A DNA stretch of 64,000 bases from Temnothorax longispinosus (Eukaryota > Arthropoda > Insecta > Hymenoptera > Formicidae), in NCBI RefSeq assembly GCF_030848805.1, contig NC_092361.1, forward strand, positions 16,141,406 through 16,205,405, read 5' to 3'. The position numbers and the translations under genes were made by a program. Every line of letters begins with the position of its first letter. The stretch's first letter is position 1. Below, piece by piece: positions 1 through 9,744 of this stretch. The notes under the pieces were generated by a model. The model saw nothing but the letters and a program-made list of their open reading frames with translations, did not search any database and was not told where the DNA came from.

Positions 1-1899
1 ATAGAATCGTGCTTCTTTTTCACGATATAACGATGTCGCATTCGATCCCGCGCGATATCCCGTTGCCAATCGATAGTATGGAAATCATCATACTGCCCGA
101 TGCCAGGTATGTCATCAGAGTCAACTGAAACTATTAAAATAAATTTACAAAATTTCATAACAATGAAATATTTTTTTAATACTTGACTTTGAAAATTGTA
201 TTTTTTAATATTATTATTGTTATGTACATACAAAAAGGTTTAATGATTACATGAATAGTATCTCAGAATATTGTGTATATGTCAAAGATTAGCAAATAAT
301 ATCTTTCTTATTAGTGATAATTTATCATAATTTCTCTATCCTCAATTTATAAAAAAAAACATAATATATATTAGATATAATAGTTGAGGTAAGATTTTAA
401 AATAGAGTAAAACGAAAAACGTACACACATTACATTTAACTGTTATGAGTTAACAAAGTAAATTTCAGCATTAAATACATATAACACATACACATAAATA
501 CTTACCAGTTTTTCATTTTGTAATAAATTGTGGGATATGTATAAAAAAAGTGAAAAATGTCTTTGAGAAAAATACTAAATAAATCTTTGAAAATAACTTC
601 ATAATTAGAAATCAATTTTATTTTAATTATACATGATTAGAAGCACTTTACAAATTACATATCATATTCTGCCGAAAAGACAAAGACGTCATACTAGATT
701 TATGCATATGAAACTTCATTTTTACAATCAGTAATAGTGTAAATACTTTATCCAGTTTGAAAAATATCTTATTCAGATAAATAAATTTAGAATCAATATA
801 TCTATTTGGTTATTATCGAATCAACTATATCGTATCTATAGTTATTTTTATTAATTAGTTAAATTGGCATTAGATTGGCAATTAGTCGTGTTAACTTACA
901 CATTTTGCCACTATGACATGCCGCAAGTGCAAATAAATTTGGCTCGATTGTTTAACCGGTATCGCTCGGGATAAACCACAGATCAGATGAGCGGATCAAC
1001 AGATAGGATGAACGGATCAACAGATGTCCCTCAAAGTTTCTTCAGTAGAAAGAGATAAAGTATGACGATATTTCAAGCTAGGGATACAGACACCAATAGG
1101 TATAAGACTACTAAACTCCGTGACAAAATTATGCAAATGGATTTACATCTAGTTTTGCAAAATTTCTTTTACACTTCTTTATAGTGCTCGCTAAAAATAA
1201 ATAAAAGCACTACGTAATTGGATCATTCGGAATCGTGCGTGTGCGAAATCGATTGAAATAAACTTGAAACTTACTATGGGAAGATGCATCGTCGATGCGG
1301 ACGCAATCCGACAACACGTTATTATCCGAATGAGACGTGTGGTGATTGATATCCAGCATGTCGTCGTCGCTACTTAGATTTGTCTCGCGTCTTACAGTTC
1401 CGGTTCGTAGTCGTACATCCTCTGTAATGTCACCATACTTTATATTCTGAAAACACAAGATTTATCAGCTATATCTACAGATTCTGTCTTCACTTAACAA
1501 CATTGTCGACTTCCGTAGTTTAGTTGTGGTTTAAACACTGATAATTTTAGAACAAAAAGATACATTAAACAAAGTTTATAGAGATAAAACGTGTGATGAT
1601 TTTTAAATAATTTCAACAACTTTTAGTACATACGAGTATACATAAAATATTAATACATGCAAGAAACATAAGATAACGTGCAGAACTGTTAAGGGAAAAA
1701 TAAGATAAACATTACACATTTTACAAAAAGATATTGATCTAGGCACAATGGCCTATAAACGTGCAAAGCAAGAAGATGCAGATTGGAACCACCAACATAC
1801 CTTTGCATCAACCGAACGATATGTTGTAACGGCATTTGCATTCGAATGAAGAATTGCCGAGTTCAAGGACGCTGTACCTTTCAGCGGAAACTTCTCCAT
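1..1899 (-). CDS. ClC-c: ClC-3/4/5-type chloride/proton exchanger, N-terminal exons (partial)
   Basis: Intracellular-vesicle Cl-/H+ antiporter of the ClC family; known members acidify and load endosomes. Three exons join in phase: 1899-1801 (33 codons, starts MEKFPLKG), 1446-1275 (57 codons plus 1 base, acidic and serine-rich) and 124-1, which runs off the window. The third exon reads DSDDIPGIGQYDDFHTIDW followed by a basic stretch ending KKKHDS; this is the cytosolic N-terminus typical of animal ClC-3/4/5 (compare IPGVGTYDDFHTIDW in vertebrate ClC-3). Donors are AAG|GTATGT and CATA|GTAAGT; acceptors are TTTTCAG and GTTTCAG. About 131 residues are visible; all membrane helices and the CBS domains lie outside. 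The extended N-terminus encoded by exons 1-2 may be isoform-specific. Starts chosen as the first ATG in frame. Divergent to PSMG2. Family call is firm; exact paralogue is inferred. Confidence 0.88.
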
Positions 1900-1907
1900 G
1901 GCATCAT
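1881..1907 (-). promoter_or_regulatory. Short upstream ORF overlapping the ClC start codon
   Basis: Two ATGs at 1907 and 1904 precede the ClC start (1899) in another frame and read eight codons to a TGA at 1881, overlapping the main start. If transcribed, this would force leaky scanning or reinitiation. Seen in sequence; the effect is inferred, and an untested 5' UTR intron could remove it. Confidence 0.45.
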
Positions 1908-3352
1908 GATAATCTAATTTTACACAAGCAAGATATTATTTTACCCGTTTTACCGTCTTGAAAGAGAGATATACAGGGATCCGTCGTCAAGACTCTACGC
2001 GGCAGAGAGAAATCGAGAGCTAACAGTGCCATGCACGGTACTAAATATTCTATTTACGAGCGCGTCATTAATATGTAGCTCAATCAGCTTTACTGTAATC
2101 CCTCTTTAATCCTCCAAGTGGACGCTACACGATATAACAGACATGTTCTTTTCAGCTCAACTTCTTGCACAGAGTATTTCATCCTTTCTCTTTTTCTCTC
2201 CAACGTAAAGAGAGAAAAAGAGGAAAGATGAACCGTGCAAGGGGCTCAGCTAAAAAGAACAGGTCTAATTAGAATGACATATATTCGTGATACAGCAAAA
2301 TTGCTTCAGATACTTGATCTGTTATGGATTACACAGGTGTGTCATACGTTGTACAAGTAATAAAAAATTTCTTGTGAGAGAAACATCGGTTTTTCCTCTC
2401 AGACTGTCTCTCAACGATTATCTCAGTGATTTGCATCTTCTTGTTCGGAAAAGAAAAGAGATTTGTTAGAACATCGATTACACACACCATGCCAAACTGA
2501 CACTGTCAAAAATGAAATGAAATCATTCCTGAAAAACGATTTCGAAACCAAGTGTAAAAAAAAAAGAGACGCACAAATAAATGAAATGAATACCACAGTA
2601 CAATGCACTTGGGGACACCATATGACAACTTTTTCTCGCCCTCTCGGGCAAAGCGTGGACGTTACGAACATCGTCTCGCGGACGAGTCAAGCGCGAAAAG
2701 TACGTTGACGTTGGTCATGCTCTCGAAAACTGCGTATTTTTAGAGCCTACTTCCAAACTTCCCTTTCACATGACGTTTCATTCCTCAGGCGAGATGAGGT
2801 TATCTTGTCAACTTGTGTTGCACGCATACCGCTCGTGAACTTACCATTTTTAAAGGAACGTCCTCGTGTTTTATCTACATGCGCCGATCACTATGCCATG
2901 TCCAAGATTAGATTGTATCAGATCAATTTGAGAGTTCCACGACAAGAACTCCGTCGGGCAGATACTCCACTTTACTCCACTATCACGTCCGATAGACCAC
3001 CCCTTTCCACTACGAAGTCAAAAGTAATTAAAAGGCAGGTAGAAGGTTCTGCGCAAAAGTTGTGGCGCACAGAGAAGCGAGTCGTCGACCAATCGTAGCT
3101 GAGAGTTTCGGAACGCAGCCTTGTATCCTCGAGAATTCCTCGATTGTGATTGGCCTCATTTGTTGTATTGTTGGATGCTATAGATTAACATTAATCTCAC
3201 TCATTGTCTGTTTAACTTACTTTTTTTTATAGTTTTTAAGAATTTTTTTATTGCTTATCTTTCTCTAATTTTAAGAATTAGAAAAAGATAAAAAATAAAA
3301 GTTAAACCGAGATTATAAAGTTAATCTGCATTGATAGAAATTAACTAATTAG
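1908..3352. other. Intergenic region between ClC (-) and PSMG2 (+)
   Basis: Contains the promoters of two divergent genes and one hairpin element (2139-2266). The open frames at 2287-3098 lack family resemblance and overlap each other on both strands, so I do not call them genes. 2640-3130 is more CpG-rich than its surroundings, as expected near a housekeeping promoter. No TATA box is obvious. Confidence 0.5.
2139..2266. mobile_element. Imperfect hairpin / MITE-like element, 128 bp
   Basis: Left arm beginning AGACATGTTCTTTTCAGCTC is complementary to the right arm ending GAGCTAAAAAGAACAGGTCT with small gaps; the inner arms are a pyrimidine-rich tract (CTTTCTCTTTTTCTCTC) facing its purine complement around the 9-base loop at 2201-2209. 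Arms are about 60 bp. No convincing target-site duplication. A non-autonomous inverted-repeat element is the simplest reading; a hairpin RNA precursor is an alternative. Confidence 0.6.
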
Positions 3353-3472
3353 GCTGCGGTCCACTTGACGCTACAAATGCTTCGAAGCATTCGTCTTTTC
3401 TTTTCTTTCAATGAAGAAAGAAGGAGAAGAAAAATGCTTCAAAGCATTTGTAAGCGTCAAGTGGACCGCAGC
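3353..3472. mobile_element. MITE with long terminal inverted repeats, 120 bp
   Basis: Left arm GCTGCGGTCCACTTGACGCT pairs with right arm AGCGTCAAGTGGACCGCAGC; the pairing continues inward through ATGCTTCGAAGCATT and its partner ATGCTTCAAAGCAT to a pyrimidine/purine core with a loop near 3410. Almost the whole element folds on itself. No clear target-site duplication. It sits about 340 bp upstream of the PSMG2 start codon, so it may lie in that promoter or 5' leader. Confidence 0.75.
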
Positions 3473-3807
3473 TAAGATAGATGAAGAACGCGCAGTTTAC
3501 ATTAGATTTGTTCATGTAGCTTGAAATTCTCAAAAATTCGTGCACTTAAAACAAGATAAATATACATTGGGCGTTGGAGAAAGAGAAAGCAATGATTTCA
3601 AGTGCAAAAAGTGCAAGCGACACGAACAGACCTATTTATCACGTCTACGATCGGTTTCCGAAACTCATCAAAAATTATATGAACGCAAGAGCACGCACTT
3701 TACTGCACTTTGTGCATTGCCGGTCGAGTGTTGAATGTGTTGATGTTGTGACATTACTTGGCAATATTCACCTCCTCACACTTTGACCGAAATAAAAACA
3801 TCATTAA

Positions 3808-3813
3808 ATGTGA
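3808..3813 (+). promoter_or_regulatory. Minimal start-stop upstream ORF (ATG-TGA) before PSMG2
   Basis: An ATG immediately followed by TGA lies two bases upstream of the PSMG2 start (ATG at 3816). Start-stop elements of this kind stall ribosomes and lower downstream translation in other systems. That it lies within the transcript is very likely given its position; the effect here is inferred. Confidence 0.4.
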
Positions 3814-3815
3814 AA

Positions 3816-4638
3816 ATGATTAAACTAACGCAGGATATTAATTTGGAGAATTATACGCTCATCTTGCCGTCGGTGGCGGTCGGAAACGTCGGCCAGTTGT
3901 CCGTCGATTTACTCGTTTCGAATCTTAACCTTTCCAAGATCGGTCAAATTTTTAGCGCGTCATTCGTGCCGGTCGTCGGCGCGAATGCCTACAATGAACA
4001 TTCGAACGAGCTCATCACGGCGATCGACATTTACGCGGGGATCAAGGAACGTATTGTCGTTATACAAATCCGCTCGCCGTACGTGGGCGAGCTCGTGGAA
4101 TTCTTCAACGAGCTGGCGCAATTTGTCACCGAGAGGAAGATAGCTAAAGTAATTATTCTAATCTACTGTTTCGACAGTGTCATAACTTATGAAATGTTTT
4201 TTTTTCTCCTCACAGGTAATAATTCTCGCGAGCAGTCACGATTATGCGAAGAGAGAGGTCCAGCCGCAGCATCTCAAGTTGAGATACGTCGCGTCTCCTG
4301 GCATACGCTCCAAGATCGGCAAACTCTTTGAAGACCTCAAGTGGATTCCGCATCAACCGGGAGTCGCGTCCGACCTGACGAGTGGAGAGGAAAGATTGCA
4401 GATACCAGGGGGTGGCTTCGCCAAGAGCCTCTTCAAGTTTCTGTCCGATGCCGACATTCCTTGCGCTGTCTTGTTCAAATTCTGCTCCGAGGGGGATAAC
4501 ATAGAGGACGCGATAGCTCTGGTGTGCTACTTAAATGAATGGATACGTGTGTTAGAAACAAGCGGTAGTGATAATTTGAAGTATCCACCGTCTTGGAAAC
4601 ACTTATTTGGGAAACCACCGTCGCAGGATATATATTGA
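3816..4638 (+). CDS. PSMG2: Proteasome assembly chaperone 2
   Basis: Partner of PSMG1 in the heterodimer that scaffolds assembly of the 20S proteasome alpha ring in cytosol and nucleus. Two exons, 3816-4148 and 4216-4638, around a 67-bp intron (AAA|GTAATT ... CTCACAG|GTA), phase 0, giving 251 residues; vertebrate PSMG2 is about 264. The N-terminus reads LPSVAVGNVGQLSVDLL and LNLSKIGQIFSASFVP, matching the family's PAVSVGNVGQLAMDL and TLNMSKIG. The C-terminal half carries IPGGGFAKSLF and FCSEGDNIEDAIALVCYLNEW, equivalent to IPGGG-TK-LY and FVSEGDNIPDA. The first ATG in frame is 3816; the upstream in-frame codons have no ATG. Convergent with SSR4. Family assignment is certain. Confidence 0.95.
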
Positions 4639-4766
4639 ATATGTATGGATATATTTTATATTCCGTTAATCTCGAAATAATAATATTTTTGCTATGGTTA
4701 TACAAGCGTATATTTGAATTTAATATAAGATCTAAAATAGGAATGTAATTTTTTGTGTATAAAAGT

Positions 4767-4772
4767 AATAAA
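4767..4772 (+). terminator. Candidate polyadenylation signal of PSMG2
   Basis: AATAAA 129 bases after the PSMG2 stop. Another AATAAA occurs near 4883. Position is suitable; usage is untested. Confidence 0.45.
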
Positions 4773-5005
4773 GCTATAAACTTAATTTTTATACAGCTTT
4801 GCTATGTAAAAATTAAGATTACGATATATTTATATATATACATATATATAAATTTAATTCTTTATGGTTTTCAATGTAAATGCAATAAATTGTATATACC
4901 AACTTCTCTATGACGAACATGGAAAAATGTCTTAAATTTTATTTTATCAAGTTTTATATCTCCGAAGGATAAATAATACTTGTTTGAATATACTTTGTTT
5001 AAACG

Positions 5006-5011
5006 TTTATT
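5006..5011 (-). terminator. Candidate polyadenylation signal of SSR4
   Basis: AATAAA on the minus strand, 25 bases after the SSR4 stop codon, implying a very short 3' UTR. The two convergent genes PSMG2 and SSR4 would then have closely spaced 3' ends. Confidence 0.5.
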
Positions 5012-5035
5012 TTTTTTTAGTAACAAAAGAGTTTT

Positions 5036-5802
5036 CTACGCTAGAAGTTTGTACTTTGCGGAAAATGCCGAGTAGGACACAAGAATAGCTAAAGCAGCAG
5101 CTAAGAATTCCGAGTTTACCCAGGGACCGAGGAAAACACCGGGATTGTTGAGAACGACCACCGCCAAGGGATTCACGCTATCGGGATCCTCTCCATTCCT
5201 TATCGCTTTACGTACAGCGACGTATTTTTCCTCGTCATACAGTTTTATATAATAATCGCCGGATCTTGCCTTCTTAATGTCTTCCGTCCAAGATATCTGC
5301 GGCACGTGCAAAACAATTTCATGAGTATTACATTATCATTGATGATTTCTACTGAAAGATCGAGTTAGATACTTTGTTTCAAATTCAATTTTCGATCGAT
5401 AGTTTAAAACAAAAATAAGTAAATTGTTCAGTATCTCTAAATATGTTGTTATTCTCGTTCCAATCGTGTAATTTACAATCTTTGTTTATTTACAGATGTA
5501 CCTATCTTGATTCATTTATGTCAAGACAAGAAGTGTCAAAAAGATTGTATTACCTGATATTTATTATCGGCGCTCAATCTGACGGCCGGCAACGTCTTGC
5601 CCTCGACTTCGGCGTACAAACTGATTCCCTTTACACCGTTGCTGCACTTCAACACGAATTGCATGGTAAAGGCGACGTTCGTGAGGACCGTCGCGTCCTC
5701 CGTCACATATGACGAAGCGACGATCTCGGGCTTCTGACAGGTCTCGGCGAGAGCCGCCGAAATTATACCCGTTAACGCGCACAAGAAAATAATTTTATTC
5801 AT
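5036..5802 (-). CDS. SSR4: Translocon-associated protein subunit delta (signal sequence receptor 4)
   Basis: Type I membrane subunit of the TRAP complex, which sits beside the Sec61 channel in the ER and helps nascent chains insert. Two exons, 5802-5554 and 5296-5036, join in phase 0 (CAG|GTAATA ... CCGCAG|ATA) to give 169 residues; the human protein is 173. Features in order: signal peptide MNKIIFLCALTGIISAALA, a lumenal beta-rich domain with two cysteines (ETC and LKCSNG), the conserved SWTEDIKKARSGDYYIKLYD segment, and a C-terminal membrane anchor around EFLAAALAILVSYSAFSAKY. The start was taken at the ATG before the signal peptide; an upstream in-frame extension has no ATG. Whole length and anchor topology fit the family well. 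Confidence 0.95.
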
Positions 5803-6836
5803 CTTGCAAGTTTTGTCGGTTCTCTCGAACAACTTGACAACTGTCGACGAGAAATGTTGGTTGGAGAATGCGCCTGATGCCAACGTGCGCCGACTGTGCG
5901 CCAATAACTCCAACCAGCCACCAACTGACGTTACTGACGTGCCACGTCGATGAGATTGGCGTAACTCGTGTTTCCCTCGTTTAGACTACTTTCGATTGGT
6001 GCTTTAATCCACCACGTGTTTCAGACTAACCGCGCGGGAAAACTTGAATTATTATCGATAAATATTTATAATATACTTAAATAATAAGTTATTTTCTTTA
6101 AAATCATAAACTATTAAATTCAAATAGAGTTATTTAAAAAGATAATGGAAAAGTACAAAGAAGAATAGAAATATAGATGTAGGTTATAGAGGTTATTAAA
6201 GAGGCATTAAATTATAAATTAATAGATAACATGAAAATTATGTGTTAAAAATTGTTTAATTATATAAATCGATAATTTATTTAAATATATATTTAACATT
6301 TTTATATTAACAGAGATACAATTTTAATATTACTTTAACAAATAATGAAATTTCTGTTTTACAGATGTAGATTAAAAATGTGTAGAGGTATTAAATTATA
6401 AACAGACAATCAATATAAAAATTAAAGATTTTTAGATCATATAAAGTGATTTATTTAAATTTAACATTCTTATATTAATAAAGATAAGATTTTAATATTA
6501 TTTTGCAAACTGCACGAACTGATGAAATATTTCTATTTCATTATTTATTTCTACCATTGTAGATATAATAATAATAATAATATTTATACATGTGAATTAT
6601 TGAGTTAAAAATGTTTATTCCCTCAATCTATTTTACGATGTCTTCGTTCTGGCAGTGAGAGCGAGATGATGTAATCAATTGTAATCCACCCGAGTCTACC
6701 ATAACCTCAAATTGGAAAATATACTTGCACCGTCAATGCGCGATTATTTGACTGATAGTACGATAAGTTCTGGTGTAATTAATATTTATTTATCTAGATT
6801 TATTTTTGTCGCATCGATTTTTCTATTCGCGCGACG
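5803..6836. other. Divergent intergenic region SSR4 / ATP23
   Basis: About 1 kb between two head-to-head housekeeping genes. 5880-6040 and 6640-6840 are CpG-richer and probably hold the two promoters; 6050-6640 is simple AT-rich sequence. No gene seen. Confidence 0.5.
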
Positions 6837-8219
6837 ATGACAGTCGAGAATGAGAAAGCGGACGAAGGAAAAAGGAATGAGAACGGTGCTGGCGGAGGAG
6901 CGGCCGCGGACAACGGCGATTTATGGGGATCTGATATGTATCCGGAGAGGAGAGGAGCGAAATTGAAGCGTAACTGGTGGAAGTGGTTAATTGGCGCTCA
7001 GGGACGAGAATCAATAGACAAAAACAAGTGCGAAGACAATGTTTATAGATGTATAAAAAAGAGTAAGACATTCTCTTATTTATATAAAAGGAAGTAGAAA
7101 GTGAATTAGCGATGCAAATTTATTTCTAATTGCTAGAACCTACTGTATTATTTCAACATATTTTCCATTCTTTTCAAATAGAATTTATCATATAATTTTA
7201 CTGTTTATTCTATCTAGTCAAATCTAATATTATTTTTTCATCATTTTAATCATGTTTTGTTTCTAGGTCCTATAATAAAACTCATGATGGGAGCACTGAA
7301 GAGTTCTGGATGGTTTGTAACTTATTCTTTCATGTTGCATATATATGTGTAAATTTATAATTTCATTTCGTTTACTGTTTACTAGATTAGATTATTATTG
7401 ATATTCCAGTGAAATAGATATTCGGCGACATATTTCTTGTGAGGTGTGTAATCCGATAGTAACTGGTGGATACGATTCAGAATTTAATCAGGTAAATATT
7501 TCTTTTAGTCGTTTAATTAAAATTTTATTTATGCCAAATGTTTTGCTGATAAAATATTTTGTATTATATGTTTGTCGACATGTCAAAAAACAATCTGTAA
7601 AAAAAAAAAAATTCTTTTAATATATATTTGTATTTTGTATATTATTGATAATTATACATGCTAAAAACAATAACAACTTCTTTCCTTTACAGATAGTTGT
7701 CTGTCAAAATTCGGCAAGTAGTGAAAGCATGGTTCGGGGAGTTCTTTTACATGAAATGATTCATATGTTTGACTACTGCCAGAATAAATTAGACGTGAAA
7801 AATATTGATCATCTAGCCTGTACAGAAATTAGAGCAGCAAATCTTGCACACTGTAGTTTTATGAGCTCATTTGTGCAAGGCGATTCATCTTTCATTAACG
7901 TAAAAGCAACACATCAGGTAAATTGTTGATCTAAGGGATCGATAGATATATTTATTCATATGAGAGCTATTTCTAATTTACCGTAGCATATGTTAATATA
8001 TGTATAATGTTATTTATCCAGAATTGTGTAAAACGCAAAGCTAAGATGTCAGTAATGGCTGTGCACAAAGTATCAGAAGAAGTAGCAGATGCGGCTATAG
8101 AAAGAGTGTTCACAAAATGTTACAATGATTTAGAACCAATTGGCAGAAGAATTCGTAGAAATTCACTTGATATGCCTAGAGCATACGCAGAAGGACATTT
8201 ATACGGATATGAAATGTAA
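6837..8219 (+). CDS. ATP23: Mitochondrial inner membrane metalloprotease ATP23
   Basis: Peptidase family M76 zinc protease of the intermembrane space; in yeast it processes Atp6 and aids ATP synthase assembly. Five exons: 6837-7062, 7267-7312, 7410-7491, 7693-7917, 8022-8219, phases 1, 2 (mod 3), 0, 0 all consistent, giving 258 residues (human 246). The catalytic site HEMIH is at about residues 138-142 within GVLLHEMIHMFDYC, followed by HLACTEIRAANLAHC, both diagnostic. The small exons 2 and 3 encode IIKLMMGALKSSG and the paired-cysteine segment CEIDIRRHISCEVCNPIVTGG, matching VKLLLDAMKHSGC and DRHFSCEDCNGNVSGGFD of the human protein. The C-terminus ends RAYAEGHLYGYEM. Acceptors include TTTCTAG, TTCCAG, TTTACAG and ATCCAG. 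From intron 3 onward this gene is part of a block duplicated at 22.1 kb. Confidence 0.95.
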
Positions 8220-9744
8220 ATAGATTATATGAAAAAAATCAAATAATAGTATAAATATATTCTGTTGGGTTATATTTACTAGAATTTATTAATATCACAT
8301 GATAAATTTTATTTTTTTATTCACATTTAGTCATATTTTTTATAGTCACCTTTTTTGTAGCAAAAGGATAGGAAAGCTTACTTTGACAATATAGAAATAA
8401 AAACTTAAAATTCTATATATAATGATCTTATTGTATATAGATACAGTTCTAGTAACCAAGTGAAAGATAATTGATGGAAATTTAGCATGATATATAGACT
8501 TTATTAAGTTAAACGTTTGATATTAATTGAGTATTTTTTATTTAAAAAGTTTAAACATTTTATTTAACATGGAAATTATTACAGAAATTAAAATTTTTAT
8601 TTATATTACACATACATATCAGTTGAAACTAGGGTTGGTAACAAAAGTATTTCTATTTACCTCTTTACCTGGCAGTATCAGGCAGTATTTCAGAAAGAGA
8701 GGATATTAATATTGTTTTTAAATTTTATCGTACGTAAATTTTCCTCAGGTATACGATTGTTTATAGCCACCTTGTTACATGTTCAATCGTGAATTAATTT
8801 TACGTTGTAATATCGGTAATTATCTATACACTAATATTGTTTAGTTTAGAGTTTTAAATTATTCGATAACTTCAAATACTGAAGATAAAACAAGAGATTT
8901 TAGTGTACAAAGCAGAACAGTATAAACGTAGAGTATCATATGTCTATTCTATGTCTATTTTCTTTTTCATTCTGTGTCATTTTTATCACAAAGCAGTGCT
9001 AAACAATACGATTTTATTGCACAATAAAATATGTAGGAAATTTGTAATATAGATCAATGTAATCCAACTTTTCAAACGATTCCCTATTAAAATTGGTCTG
9101 TGATCAAAATAAAAATGTAATAATAATATAATAATTATATATCACAGATAAAATAAGTACTTTTTCTTAATTTACTTTATAATATAACTTATAATTTTGT
9201 ATTATTTTTTAAATTATTTCTTTATTTAATTGATTATTTAAATATTTAATTGTTAGCTTTGAAAAGTAAAAGTGTCTCACGATTAAAGATTGCAAATAAA
9301 CATTAGAATTATTATTCTACTTTAAATTAAAGTAAAATTTAATAGAATTCTGATTTTTAGATGAAATTTAAATATCGAATAATATCGAAATTCAAAAAGT
9401 TATCAGAAATTATCTGTTCGCTTTTTTCGTTAAAGAAAAATTAATAAAGTTTCGCGAGAAATGACGTTATGTGTGAATTTTTCGTGAGTTCTAAAACGCT
9501 GAACACTATTATCGGTATCGTAATAAGAAATATATAGCAAACATTTGTCCTCTGCGTAAGCTAACATATTTTCACGATACATCCTTAATAATCTCCAATA
9601 TCTCTAAAAAATATTGTTACATGCGGTATATGCGACGATTCGTTGTGCTCTGTAGTCTTTTCGATTTTAACGGAAATTGAACGACAACCCTAGAACCCCA
9701 CGCTAAAGCTAGTAGCCTCGATTGAAGCTTCCACCCGGTCTTGG
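8220..9744. other. Convergent intergenic region ATP23 / cuticle gene A
   Basis: AT-rich, no gene seen. A poly(A) signal AATAAA at 8396-8401 may end ATP23. The whole stretch is repeated in copy B. Confidence 0.6.
8396..8401 (+). terminator. Candidate polyadenylation signal of ATP23
   Basis: AATAAA 177 bases after the ATP23 stop. The same signal is kept in the copy B pseudogene. Confidence 0.4.

Noticed and set aside
2287..3098. Four overlapping open frames upstream of PSMG2
   Set aside because: They overlap on both strands and in different frames, show no family resemblance and lie in CpG-rich promoter-like DNA.
3783..3815. N-terminal extension of PSMG2 beginning at TTG
   Set aside because: It has no ATG; PSMG2 proteins begin close to the ATG at 3816.
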